Below are positions 1 to 10,710 of a DNA stretch of 64,000 nt, in pieces. A program made the position numbers and the translations under genes. The stretch is from NCBI GenBank assembly GCA_027627225.1, contig CM051034.1, positions 42,927,048-42,991,047 of the forward strand, in the 5' to 3' direction. The first letter of the stretch is position 1. Every line of letters begins with the position of its first letter. The notes under the pieces are model-generated. The model had not been told where the DNA came from. It did no database searches and saw only the letters and a program-made list of their open reading frames with translations. Origin of the DNA: Congeria kusceri. Lineage: Eukaryota > Mollusca > Bivalvia > Myida > Dreissenidae.

Positions 1-303
1 CTGGTGAAGCTTGAGCTATGTGCAGTACCTTTTCATTTTAGCATGTGTCATATATTATATTACATTGTACTTATTAAAATGTAAATGGTGTTCAATTATC
101 AACTAAATGTATATTTCAACGTTACACATTGTATTAAGATTACATGTTATTTTTAAAACCTATTAACTTTGTACTGTTTTTACGGAAATCTTTAAAATGA
201 AAATGTTGTAAATGTGTTCAACTTGACCACCAATTACGAGCATTATGCAGGTTTATCCGCAATTTTATTTTTGAACTAAACGATTAGTCTGTAAAGTGCA
301 GCC
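1..303 (+). repeat. Diverged partial third copy of the duplicated unit's left edge
   Basis: The stretch resembles, with many substitutions and indels, the sequence at about 1480-1685 and its twin at about 18745-18950. The shared order includes 'ttgaccac', 'aattacgagca', 'tttttgaactaaac' and a final 'taaagtgcagcc'/'taatgcgagcc'. It stops where the TTA-flanked TIR element begins at 304. It is much more diverged than copies A and B are from each other, so it looks like an older duplicate. No gene is visible. Confidence 0.5.
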
Positions 304-306
304 TTA

Positions 307-881
307 GGCCGCTTTTCCATGACGCGTGATCCGTTATCCGTGTCCGTGATTGTATCGGAATCCGTCGTCCGCATGTAGCTTTTCCATGTGCGCGTATCCG
401 TATGCGTAATATTATATTATGTATACAGAATCGTATAGTATTTATTATTTATAAACGGTAAAATAATCTTGATTTACGAAATAATCTTCGATTTAGTTGT
501 CTGTCGGCTAATAAACAACGAATTGGAGTTCTGATACGTAGCAATTAAGCCACGTATTATTTATGACGTCACTTTCATTATTATTATGTATGCATTTAGG
601 TAATCTTATCCTTATGTAGACAATATAGTTTAAATATTAAGACAATATCTAAACTAAGAGAATATATAATATATACTATGCAAATATCTAATATTCGTAT
701 AATATTCTTTATGAATATCGGCCCTGGATCTCAACAACTCGTCCGGACACGGAGGTATAAGGACACGGATACGAACAAATAAAAACGACCTGCGTACTTA
801 AACTGGAACGGTATTTTATTTTACGGAAACGGACGCGGTTCACGGATGACGGATCACGCGCACATCAGTGGAAATGCGGCC
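307..881. mobile_element. 575-bp fold-back TIR element (MITE-like, TTA target duplication)
   Basis: The left end reads GGCCGCTTTTCCATG followed by cgcgtgatccg. The right end is the imperfect inverse (cggatcacgcg, then gtggaaatgcggcc). The direct flanks are TTA at 304-306 and TTA at 882-884, the 3-bp target duplication expected of PIF/Harbinger-type transposition (family knowledge). Subterminal words built on 'tccgt' and 'acgga' repeat inward in opposite orientations. No coding capacity is visible, so this looks non-autonomous. A palindromic TGACGTCA lies at 564-571. Confidence 0.65.
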
Positions 882-884
882 TTA

Positions 885-1170
885 ATTGATGACTAGGGAT
901 GACTCGACTTACGGATACGCGCATATGGACAAGCCCCATACAGCCGACGGATGCGGACACGGTTATGGACACAGATCTGATCTACGGAAAACGGATCACG
1001 CCTATGGCCGCTTTTCAATGTGCGCGTGATCCATCATCCGTGTGCGTGATCCGCGTTGCTAACATAAAATATCGATTCAGTTGAAATACGCAGGGTCGGT
1101 TCCACTTGTCCGTATACGTCCGTGTCCTTCACGGACGATTCACGGACGATTTGACGAGTTTCCAGAGCCA
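885..1170. mobile_element. Degenerate second copy of the GGCCGCTTTTC TIR family
   Basis: The stretch contains the same subterminal 'acggatacgcg' and 'gtgatccg' words as the neighbouring element. A clear terminus, ggccgcttttcaatg then tgcgcgtgatcc, starts at 1006. The partner end is eroded. A further orphan terminus of this family, in the opposite orientation, lies at 6949-6973 and about 24184-24208. Confidence 0.45.
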
Positions 1171-1778
1171 ATTTTATGAAGAAATTTGTATATTTGCATA
1201 GTATATATTAGATACTTTCTTAGTATATGTTAGATATTGGCATGCACTAGAGTATTTATGAGATATTGTCTACGGAACATTAAGATAAGATTACATAATT
1301 AATATTGCATTCAAAGTAATTTTCAACCAGTTTATTGACATTTAATTTTATATGTGGCAATGCTCCATTGTAATTATCAAACTGATTAGCATTCACAAAC
1401 ATGTACACAGCAAAACCTGTTTATTTGTATTTATTAAGCACATACTTCTAATGGCTTAAATATAATGGCTTAAGTATAATGTTGTGTTTTAACTATCAAC
1501 AGTGACTGGAGTGTATGTTCATGCACATTGAACTAAGTTTATATATGTGTTCGTTTTAAACGTATATACTTTGTACTTATTAATTAAAATGACGTAAATG
1601 GATTGACCACGAATTACGAGCAGTGTGCATGTTTGTCCATAATTTCATTTTGGAACTAAACAATTGTTTCTGTAATGCGAGCCCTTAAATGTTATCAAAA
1701 ATACCAAACCAACCTTCCGTACTTTGATTTACAAACAACTTATTACGCATTTACAGTATGTGACGCAATTTTAGCGAA

Positions 1779-1786
1779 TGACGTCA
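1779..1786. promoter_or_regulatory. Palindromic CRE-type site TGACGTCA (copy A)
   Basis: This is an exact 8-bp match to the CREB/ATF consensus, followed within a few bases by 'tttataa', in a block that is unchanged between the two copies. It lies inside a 74-codon open frame (1675-1899) that I do not believe is coding. Its function is only inferred from the word match. Confidence 0.25.
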
Positions 1787-1899
1787 TTTATAACCAGAAA
1801 AACTGTGACGAAACAAATCAGTTTTCTCTGAACTTTCAGTTTTGTTGTGACAACGATTGTGTCGTGTTTGCTTTTATTTTTAGTAACATACATTACTGA

Positions 1900-3780
1900 T
1901 TTAATAAATCGTGCATGGACGAATTCAGATATTATTCTGAATGTGAATGTGTCATTTGGATAAATAATATAGATCTATTTTGAGACTTTGAATAGGAATA
2001 AAATCAAACTTTCTGACCAGTCATTGCGATTTCGTAAATAGTGTTTCTGGTCAGAATGGTTCACATGCAATTAATATAATGATTTTTAAACATTAAGGCC
2101 TATGGATACAAGAAACGGGAATTAAAGTGCTTATTGTTGGATTTTTATTGTTCGAAGCAATGGATTGAATTTGAGTACAGTACAGTAAATGTTTCCGATT
2201 TGTTCAATTTTGTTCAGTGATTCTTTTTCTCAAACTCAAAGATGCATATAGATCCCTCAGCATATATTTAATCAATTTAAGGTAGAAAAACCCTAATGCG
2301 ACTCTTTTCAGACCTTGATTTTCTTCTTATCTTTGATAATTAAATCTATTATGAGACTAAACTGTGAAATATAAACAAAATCTAACCACACGTTTTGACA
2401 AAAATGCGATTTTTCTTATAACCCCTCATTTTTCTACTTCAACCTAAAATTCTGATGGGGGACACTTACAAAAATGACTGACATATTGTCAAAATGTATT
2501 TTATTTATTCCCGAATAGCTTTAATTTATGCGTTAAAGGTGTATCTTATGAAAAAGTATAACAAACATAAGTACTAAAGTTGACCAACAATACTTATTAC
2601 ATTAAATTTGGCTAAGCATATGGTAAAAACAACAGATTTCATTACAGTAAAAATACGCCAAACACCAATTATTGTAATTTTTTTTGTACTTTTATTTCAT
2701 AGTATGTCAAAATCAGTAATACCAAAATATAATATAACCTTATCTGAGAGGAAAATGGTATAAACTGACATAGGTTCAACACAAATAATCTCAAGGTATA
2801 AATTTGGACTGAAGCAACCCTATGATATAAAAAAAGAAAGAAAAATAAGACAAGTAAAAAAGCAAATATTTTCCTTTTATGTTAATTTGTTTTTCTCTTA
2901 TAATTAAAATCTATTAGCAGTATCGATATTAAATAAATTAGTTTCGCATTAATGTTAAAGAAATAGTGTTTTGTGTAAACATTTTAAATACAAATGTAAC
3001 TAGCTGAGGTTCACATATCCTTGGTTACCAAATTCAGAAAAAGAATAAACATTTTTATAAGTGTGTGTTTCAAAAAATTCGATGCACATTTTCATTACAT
3101 TGGGTTAACAGGTTTCAAAAAAGTGGCAAATCTGTGTGATAACTTCATCAAGACTCTTCTTGACGCTTGTGACTATTGGTAAAATGTCACTGTTTTTTGG
3201 ATAAAAAGGTGTTTCTTAGACCATTCTCATCATTTCGCCGATACATAATTTTCAGATGTTTTTTACAGCGGTAGATCTCGTCAAAATTCCACAGTGGAAC
3301 AGGCCCAAGTTTACACAAATTAACAGTATTTTAAATTATCCAACAGAATACCAAACTCGATCACCCGACGTCCCGCTCTCCACCCATCTCGACTGACTAT
3401 TTTTCCAAGTTTTTGGTGTCAATGAATGTTATTTCACAGCAAGGAGCACGTATCTCCTTTACGCAGATATGTTTTTATATACGAATAATAATGTTCAATT
3501 ATACTAATAATCCTCGGACGTTTATTTATAACTATTTTAACTTAAGTGTAAGGAAATACACCAGAAATATCGCGAAAATGTCATGATTAAATGTAAACAG
3601 AAATTCCCAACAATTACGTCATTTGAAGGTATTCCCCATGCCAGAGTACCTTGTTTTTCTTCAAACTACATTTTTACTTTCATCTTTAAAGACAAATAAG
3701 CATTTATTTCACACATTTAATTGAAAATAACTCAACATTCGAAAAATAATATTTATTTCGCGAAAATAATTTCTGTTTCG
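1900..3780. other. AT-rich non-coding stretch (also 19164-21050 in copy B)
   Basis: No coding frame, RNA gene or recognisable mobile element was seen. The two copies match almost base for base. Single-base changes include g/t near 2461 and 19725. Confidence 0.6.
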
Positions 3781-3789
3781 GATCAGATA

Positions 3790-3945
3790 GATTAGATTTA
3801 CGGTAAGTGGCGAATGGGCCGAAGTTAACCGATATTTCGTTGTCGGTGACGTCGCGCGATCGGATTCTCTTCGATTATCGAAAAATCGTCCGCGGCCAAT
3901 GATATTATATAACGGCCCGTAATCGACGTCAATTTGTTGCTATTT
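3790..3945 (+). promoter_or_regulatory. CpG-rich patch with CCAAT and TATA-like words (copy A; 21053-21208 in B)
   Basis: In an AT-rich background this stretch is rich in CpG (gacgtcgcgcgatcgg, tcgtccgcggcc). 'gccaatg' is followed within about 12 bases by 'attatataacgg'. That spacing is looser than a textbook promoter, and no gene is seen downstream on the + strand. It abuts the 3' end of the L1-like LINE fragment, so it may instead be retroelement-related. Weak support. Confidence 0.2.
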
Positions 3946-4260
3946 TTAGTAACAATATGTATCATATAGTGTTTTGTTTACTTGTTTGGTATTTTCTATA
4001 ACGTCACCAAAAGTTTTCTCTGTCATAGTAATCCTATTAATACCTTGTGTATGCAGTATTGATTTATATTCCTTTGGGATCGCAGATACTAGTGAGTTGT
4101 AGTTTAAAAATTCATTTGAGTCAATGTTATACAGATACGGCATTTCGCCAAAGGTATAGTATAGTCGGCATCTGTTTCTCGCGGTATCTCTATTTCCGCC
4201 GTCATTGTTTATCTTTTGATTGTCATGCTTAATTGTCAAAATCAAACCTATTTTTGGTTT
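3946..4260 (-). pseudogene. L1/Tx1-like LINE ORF2 fragment, post-RT region (copy A, 3' part)
   Basis: The minus-strand frame of about 99 codons contains FYTFGEMPYLYNI-type, NEFLNYNSLVSAIPKEYKS and NKTLYDTYC segments. They match in style the region after the reverse transcriptase of L1/Tx1-clade LINEs (FLxYxxLxxxIPxxWK, then IYxxL). The upstream part of the same ORF lies at about 6400-6950 on the same strand, so about 2.2 kb, including a TIR element, separates the two halves. Recognition is from memory of the family. Truncated and non-functional. Confidence 0.55.
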
Positions 4261-5062
4261 TCATAAAGAAACCAATAAGTTACAAATGATTTTATTTGGA
4301 AACAATCAAGTTATATGACTTTAAATCATAAATCTTAATAACTTTCGTATCATCTTGCAGCCATCAGTAGACATTAGACGGTCAATGTAGGTCACAATAT
4401 ACTAAAAGATTTCCTTAACAAATTCAATGTAAAAGCAATAAATTCAACAAAAAATAAACTCAACATTTTGCGCGTAGAGACCCTCATAACCATACCTTTT
4501 CTTAAAGAGCATTCCGAGCCGAATTGATTTAGACAATAAAAAAGATAGGTCATGAGATATGTAAGAAAGAACTCGACGCGAATCAAAGTTCACTGTTTTA
4601 CGGCCATCTTTTTACCGGCTACTCTCCAGTTGAAGGTATACTGCCAACTGTCAAAGTCTCGTCATGTAGTCTCCAACCTTCAAGCGAAACAGTGAATTTT
4701 TAGTACACAACAATGTTTTTCCTACCACACGTACAAAGAAATATTCAAAAATAAAGTCATGGCAAGTGACTATACAGAAAATTGTGTCTTCAAATAAATG
4801 GTGTTGATTTATTTAGAGAGTATAGCATTGCACACCTGAAATATTTAGTATACTGTAACCTGTATACACTTTCGTCTGCTTAGGTTAATTTGTAGAACAT
4901 TTTGTTTCGTAATATTTATAAAAGGTTACAATCAAACAATTTTTAGTTAATTTGTGTTATTTGTGTTTGTTCATCAACTAACAGCAAACTTATTTCAAAA
5001 CAAAAGCTTTACCGCGAGATTACCGATGATGTAATTTTTCAAGATGGCCGCATGGTGCATTG

Positions 5063-5539
5063 AAGGTTAGATACCAGTAAATCAAATTCCCATAGGGTCC
5101 CATTATAAAACGGCAAATTTCCCAAGCATTTTTCTAGCATTTCCTTTATTTCAGATTGTGCAAGCCTGGTGTCAATTTAAAGATCAATCTGTCCTCTTTC
5201 AAATTTTGCAATAAAAAAGACATGTCATGTTACTTCTAAGAAAATGCATCTCATTTGAATGCAGGCACCGGTAGAAAACCGGGTTTCGGCAGTCATATTT
5301 CGACAAAAGCCCCATACCGCAGTAAACACACCCCAAAAGTTCACCTTTCAAGTTAGCCTCCGATGAAATGCACCAAAATGTTGCAGACACGCATACGATA
5401 TTAGAAATAACCACAAAAGGTATATCTGAGATTGCTAAATGGCTTTTATGCCAGAAGAAAAGAGGAACTCTTTAGTAATAGTCACTACTTTTGAATGCAC
5501 CACGGAGGGATACACAATGATTTACTGGTATCTAACCTT
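5063..5539 (-). mobile_element. 477-bp TIR element, AAGGTTAGATACC family (copy A)
   Basis: The element runs from aaggttagataccagtaaat to the inverse, atttactggtatctaacctt. Three other copies in this window (22301-22777, 48210-48686, 49212-49688) have the same 477-bp length, so the boundaries are well defined. If the termini are taken as GGTTAG/CTAACC, the flanks here share TTGAA. Other copies have TTAA- or TAA-like flanks. The element sits in minus orientation between the two halves of the L1-like fragment and contains the 71-codon cysteine-rich frame at 5199-5414. No transposase is encoded, so it is non-autonomous. Confidence 0.8.
5199..5414 (-). CDS. Small cysteine-rich open frame inside the 477-bp element (copy A)
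   Basis: A 71-codon frame begins MVISNIVCVSATFWCIS and includes GCVYCGMGLLSK, DCRNPVFYRCLH and FLRSNMTCLFYC. The N-terminus is hydrophobic and about eight to nine cysteines are spaced through it. The same frame is open in all four 477-bp elements of this window with conservative and non-conservative changes. I do not recognise a family. Its presence only inside a short TIR element makes a chance frame plausible; conservation across unrelated insertions is the only sign of coding. Unproven. Confidence 0.22.
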   Translation of the reverse strand: MVISNIVCVSATFWCISSEANLKGELLGCVYCGMGLLSKYDCRNPVFYRCLHSNEMHFLRSNMTCLFYCKI

Positions 5540-5554
5540 GAAAAAGACAATTTT

Positions 5555-5660
5555 AAGGTTAGATACCAGTAAATCATTGTGTAGCCCTCCGTGGTCCAAA
5601 AGTAGTGCCTATTACTAGAGAGTTCCTCTTCTCTTCTGGCATAAAAGCCATTTAGGTATC
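5555..5660 (+). mobile_element. Truncated 477-bp-family terminus in head-to-head orientation (copy A)
   Basis: About 100 bp of the element's 5' end (aaggttagataccag onward) lies 15 bp after the complete element and in the opposite orientation. With 5435-5539 it forms a near-perfect inverted repeat. Confidence 0.75.
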
Positions 5661-6399
5661 AACATACACTTGTATATTGCCAAATAAGACATGTGAAAAC
5701 ATATCAGTTGAAAGAACCATAGCCTTATTTGAAAAAAAGCTCTCCAAACTGAAAAAGTTGCTTCGACAGGTACCGTATTCAAAACCTAATATTTCCAGAC
5801 AAAGGCCGGTGACCCCTATTTTTTAACACTGTTTTAGTTTCAGTATACAATGACACATGTATGTGGAATGTTTTAACAAAACCTGTCGTTTGGAACAAAA
5901 GATATCCGAATATTTGATTATTAATTGATGTTTTCAAAGGCATATTGAATGCACAATTAACCTCATTAAGTGTCCACTAAAAGTATTTTTTAAATGGTAA
6001 CTATAGATAAAGGGCGTTTTATCATTAAACTGCACTTGGATATTGCCAAACGAAAGAATAAAACCCAGATGCATTTAAAAATCGCTTTATATAATTGAAC
6101 ATTGCTAGTCACACAGACTGCAAAAAGTGCTTTGACAGGTAGCGTATTTAAACCCCAATATTTCCGGAACAAGGCCGGTGACCCTATTTTTTAAGACTGT
6201 TTTAGTTTTAGGATTCGTTGACACATGTTTGTGCAAATTTTTAAGAAAATTGGACGAAATTGTTGCGAACGTCTTTAAGAACGAATAATGTGTTTTCTAA
6301 CAAAAGTTTAGTTGTTAATTTTGTGAAAAGGTTCAATTAATTGGATAATATTGAAAGAAAATGTTTGGTTAGTTGCTTTTGCTCAAATTATGTGTTTAA

Positions 6400-6950
6400 A
6401 TGTTAACTACCGCGAGAATACAGATGAACACGGTATGTATTTTTTTTTATAATTGCACAATTGTTTTTATTCCGTTGTTAAATCAGTCTGCAAAGAAAAC
6501 ATATTTATTTTTAATTTTGATATCTTTGTTATTCCATATGACGTTTTTGCATATCGGAAAATTACTTTGTGAAACATTATATTGATCCTTAGTAGTTTGC
6601 GAAGAAGTAAGAATATCTTTCACGAACATGTTTTCTTTACTTACGTTTTGTATTATAGATTTGTCTAAATTACTATCAAATATTAGATTGGAACCGAAAT
6701 TTTTAAGTTTTGCCTGAAGTAAGAGTTTTCATTTGCCGTGATTGTTCATATCTAGGAATCTTTTTACCCAAACTGCTTTGATGGCATTAAAAAATAATTA
6801 ATATCTGTAAGCTTACGACCTCCGTTTTCATAATTTTGTGTTAACCGTTTTCTTTTAATTTTGTCCGGCTTATAGTTCCATGTAAATTTAAACATTTTTG
6901 TTTTTTTTTCATTTCCTTCGACCTGAATAGCTTTTGATCTAAAACTATCA
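6400..6950 (-). pseudogene. L1/Tx1-like LINE ORF2 fragment, middle part (copy A)
   Basis: Read on the minus strand, frames interrupted by shifts give KMFKFTWNYKPDKIKRKRL, QNYENGGRKLTDI and, further on, WNNKDIKIKNKYVFFAD. In L1/Tx1 LINEs these are the consecutive FIWxxKxxKIKR, GGLxxxDI and WNNxDIxIxxK blocks between the RT and the C-terminal domain. The 5' end is cut near 6950, immediately next to an orphan GGCCGCTTTTC-family TIR at 6949-6973. The continuation is at 3946-4260. Confidence 0.6.
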
Positions 6951-7614
6951 CGCGAACATGGAAAAGCGGCCTACGTCGTAGTTTATAGGGGTTCTTGCTC
7001 GACGAATCGTCCTTATGTATGTAGTCGGCATTTGTCCCTGACACTCCTACTATACTATAATACATAATATATAAATGCAATTTCCAGCATTGTATGATGG
7101 AAAGCATATGCATGCCATTGGTGCCCATCCGTCGTTCGCGTGTTAGTGCGTGTTTGGGTAAACGTTTTTAAAGTAAGGCCATACAAATTTGATTGTATGT
7201 TTAGCGTCCCCACGGTTTTTCGAAACCTACCAACCAGGCAGGAAAAACCAAACAATGAGTCGATAAAAAAACATTTTTTTCACAACTTATTCATGGCAGT
7301 GGTACAAGTTAAATCAAAAGTATACCTGCAAAACTGTTGTATATCATCTTCATATTGGGAACCTACTTCAACATAGTATTTCAACTGTGTAAATTGACTA
7401 GTTGCACAGTGTTTTTACATATATTGGTAAAAACACATAAAAATCATTTTGTTTCAAATTTGTATATGCTTTCAAACTTGACTTTTCACATTGTCAAAAT
7501 GGTTTTTTTTTTGTTAATGCATCCAAAAACCTACCAGCACGAGGACGCTAAACATTATCTGACTATCGGTGCAGCTTAGCGGAACGTACATATTACAATG
7601 AAAGTGCATTTGAA

Positions 7615-8350
7615 ACGGATTACTACGGAATCCGTTAAGTGCCATATGAAATATCGTGTTTTTTACGACAAGGGCGGGACAAGAGAATTGCGCGAAACAC
7701 GAAGCGAGACACGATATTCACGCGAGACACGAAGCGAGGCATGATATTGTAACACGAGATCTCGCACTGTCGCAGTATCCCATACCACGAAATCTCGCGG
7801 CAAAATATCGTGTATCGCTTCGTGTTTCGCGCAATTTTCGTGTCTCGCTTCGTGTCTCGCGGTTAAATATCGTGCCTCGCTTCGTGTCTCGCGCAATTCT
7901 CGTGCCTTGCGTTCAAAGATCGAGACACGAGATGCGAAGCGAGACACGAAGCGATATACGATATTCAGGCGAGACGCGAAGCGAGGCACGATATATCGTT
8001 CAAATATCGCCCGAATCTCGAGGTAGATTTTCAAACCACGATACACGAGACACGAAGCGAGACGCGAGAATCCGGCGACATACGAAGCGAGACCCGATAT
8101 TGTATCGTTCAAATATCGCCCGAATATCGAGTCTCGCGTCTACCGGTGCACCAGAAATTTATCAGTTTGTAGTTGTTTGATGTTCTTTTGTAAAAATGTC
8201 ATGGGATACTATGACAGTGCGAGATCTCGTGTTACAATATCGTGTCTCGCGGGAATATCGTGTCTCGCTTCGTGTTTCGCGCAATTCTCGTGTCTCGCCG
8301 TAAGAGGCACGATATTTTATATGGCCTAACCGGATTCCGTAGATTACCGT
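7615..8350. mobile_element. CpG-rich fold-back TIR element with 'gaagcgagacacga' repeats (copy A)
   Basis: The outer ends are inverted over about 43 bp: acggattactacggaatccg at the left and the inverse of cggattccgtagattaccgt at the right. Both arms continue with 'gccatat' and 'atatcgtg'. Between them are dozens of copies, in both orientations, of words such as gaagcgagacacga, cgatattc and gcgcgaaacacg, so either strand can fold on itself many times. The CpG-dense composition is unlike the AT-rich surroundings. Open frames on both strands here come only from repeat periodicity and encode Arg/Ser-rich products. The right end lies 116 bp upstream of the candidate exon 1 ATG at 8467. Confidence 0.75.
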
Positions 8351-8466
8351 ATAGGACTGGTACTTGAATCAAAGTGTTTACATCCGTCTTGTCTTTTATT
8401 GGACGTGGTGTGTAAAAAGCGAATAACAATGCATGTACGCAATAAAAAATAAAAATATTCAGAGTT

Positions 8467-8644
8467 ATGTATGCGAACAGATTATATAAATTTGTTTTTG
8501 GACTATTACTATTTGGTGTTATATTTCTAAGTTATTTCTTGTATAATGCACGACAAGTTCTCGAGATCTTTCCCTATTTTTCTCCTGCGGCCAACCTATT
8601 TACACATCGGATTACCGTTGGGATTAACAGCGGATTCGCCGACG
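8467..8644 (+). CDS. Candidate exon 1 of a galactosyltransferase-like gene: cytoplasmic tail and signal anchor (copy A)
   Basis: The frame starts MYANRLYK and continues with an 18-residue hydrophobic segment, FVFGLLLFGVIFLSYFLY, then a polar stretch (NARQVLEIFPYFSP) to GFAD. A short basic tail plus one membrane span is the type II topology of Golgi glycosyltransferases. A GT donor (gacg|gtatta) at 8645 leaves one spare base, G. The 146-bp exon at 12057 starts with AA, so splicing makes GAA and keeps frame into EKIKEMSKEG. The donor is weak against consensus. The stem lacks the usual GGxxxPxxC segment seen before the PYRDR motif in many family members, so another exon may intervene. The upstream ATG used in copy B is ATA here, shortening the tail by six residues. 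Confidence 0.5.
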
Positions 8645-8963
8645 GTATTACTCTTATATACATATTTTTAGTCAACTGTTTTTATTTTTTTATTAGTTAT
8701 TTTCTTATATAAGTTGGTTAACATATGAACACACCTTATGAGTGACAATGCATTTTTAGGCAAGTGTGCAATTTGAAGATCCGGTTTTTATTTCATTGAT
8801 AAAATTTTTATATCACAACTCATTTTGTTTTATTTCTTTCATCATATAGAAAAAATAAAACACATACTGTGGTTAGTTTGTGAGCAAGACAGTCTTTGAA
8901 ATATCATATTAACATGAGTGACACGCCTTTGGCCATTTTGTGTAGAATTACCCGTCAAATACC

Positions 8964-9243
8964 GTCTCCGTGGCCTAGTGGTTAGGGCGTTCGCCTACGA
9001 GTGGGAGATCGAAGGTTCGAGTCCTAAACAGGGCTTGTTCTGATATGGCCGGTTGCCTACCCAGCAGTTAGTTAAATCAAGGGGTACCGATTGCCTTCCA
9101 GCCAAGCGCCCGGCATAAAGGATAGGAATCGGGGGTAAAGATGTTCATCAGTAAAGGTGTCTCATAAGTCAAAACTGGCTGGCCCTTAATCGCGAGGGGT
9201 GACACTATAATAAACAAACACTTAACTTTACTTTTACTTTTAC
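8964..9243 (+). mobile_element. tRNA-derived SINE (copy A)
   Basis: The 5' head, gtctccgtggcctagtggtt then ggttcgagtcc, is tRNA-like with recognisable A-box (tggcctagtgg) and B-box (ggttcgagtcc) promoters. A body unrelated to tRNA follows (ggccggttgcctaccc, ggggtaccgattgcc). The end is a T-rich simple tail built on 'acttt'. The anticodon arm is degenerate in A (one base missing against B), so it is not a functional tRNA. Length is about 280 bp. Confidence 0.7.
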
Positions 9244-9341
9244 ATATTAGTGAATTACACAAAAATATTAATTTCATTTTATCTTGTACTAAACGATTAC
9301 CGGTATGTGCTTTGTAAAAGTTAAGTTTGTAATTAAAGGCA

Positions 9342-9405
9342 AATAACGTCCGCTTTGAAATAACGTCCGCTTGAAATAACGTCCGCTTTGAAATAACGTC
9401 CGCTT
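9342..9405. repeat. 17-bp tandem repeat, 4 units (copy A; 2 units in copy B at 26581-26617)
   Basis: The unit is aataacgtccgctttga. Four units, one missing a T, are present here. Copy B has two, followed by a partial one. Confidence 0.85.
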
Positions 9406-9992
9406 TGGTGAACATATAAAAATTTGTATTGTTTTTTACATAAAACACAGTATTTCTTGCCTAACCATAGCTCTTCCAGTCCAACCTTCTACCTCATTAT
9501 GCAGTGTCATTTAATTATCTCTAACGTGTAAGACATATAATCCGCCTAGGCAAAAAAGTGCAATAACTCTTAATATTTAACCCGTGATTATGTTTCTGTG
9601 TTCTGGGACCATATCCACAGAGCTCCTTAATGAATACAGAGGTAATATCTTAAAATCATAAAATTCCTTAAGTTTGGGGCTGGTTCATTTAAAGAGTATT
9701 TTGTCTTAAATGGTTTTTATCTGGTAAAGAATCAACAAATGCTTCGTATTTTACCATATTTCACATATATATACTGCTTTTCACAAAGAAAAATGTATTT
9801 GAATTTTTTCATTAAATGTGACTTAAGTCAAGATTTTCCTTAGGAGCTTTGTGGGTATGGCCCCTCTTTGTCTCAATGGGTAAAAAATGTAACGACATGA
9901 CATGACGGCGATTACTATTTGCATCACAATTTCTTTCGGATTGTGAAGGGGTCTCATACAATTTTGAATTGTGAAAAATGTGATTTCAGTGT

Positions 9993-10457
9993 ACATAAAA
10001 ACCGGACTGGGTCACAAACGACACAGAAAATGTGACAAATGAGAACATAAAAACCGGACTGGGTCACAAACGACACCGAAAATGTGACAAACGAGAATCT
10101 AAAAACCGGACTGGGTCACAAACGACACAGAAAATGTGACATTAAGAGCATAAAAACCGGACTGGGTCACAAACGACAGACAATGTGACAAATGAGAACA
10201 TAAAAACCGGACTGGGTCACAAACGACACAGAAAATGTGACAAATGAGAACATAAAAACCGGACTGGGTCATAAACGACACCGAAAATGTGACAAATGAG
10301 AACATAAAAACCGGACTGGGTCACAAACGACAAAGAAAATGTGACAAATGAGAACATAAAAACCGGACTGGGTCACAAACGACACCGAAAATGTGACAAA
10401 TGAGAACATAAAAACCGGCCTGGGTCACAAACGACACAGAAAATTGACAAATGAGAA
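9993..10457. repeat. 52-bp minisatellite, 9 units (copy A)
   Basis: Units start with acataaaaaccggactgggt and continue with cacaaacgacacagaaaatg and 'tgacaaatgaga'. Starts are near 9993, 10045, 10097, 10148, 10198, 10250, 10302, 10354 and 10406. Units differ by single substitutions and short deletions. The minus-strand open frame across it (10099-10305) is only a product of the periodicity. Units are contiguous without unique spacers, so this is not a CRISPR array. Confidence 0.92.
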
Positions 10458-10710
10458 TGTGTTGTGTGAACAATGAGATCTCAATTTTTACAGATGAAAA
10501 AATTGTGTCCGAGTGTGTAAAATGATCTGGGAAATCTATGTTTCTACACGGGTTTTATATTTAACAGAAACATTTGTACCTTTTCCGTCAACAATATATT
10601 TTTCAGAAGATTTTCGCAATCGAATAAGGTTTTAGAAAGCGAGGAAAACTTTGACTGATGTATGTACGTTTTCAGTGTAATAGTCCACTAAATATAGCTC
10701 TTATATTGGA

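Noticed and set aside
1675..1899. 74-codon frame, identical in copies A and B (18939-19163), as a secreted cysteine-containing peptide
   Set aside because: Identity is explained by the recent duplication; it has no recognised domain, and the diverged relative at 1-303 ends before the frame.
7656..8180. Long open frames on both strands (Arg/Ser-rich), also 24891-25403 and 24898-25284
   Set aside because: They arise from the periodic 'gaagcgagacacga' words of the fold-back element, are open on both strands at once, and resemble no protein.
8964..9040. Functional tRNA gene
   Set aside because: The tRNA-like head is followed by a SINE body and simple tail; the anticodon arm is damaged in copy A.
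9993..10457. Regularly spaced repeats resembling a CRISPR array
   Set aside because: The 52-bp units are contiguous with no unique spacers and the genome is eukaryotic; this is a minisatellite.
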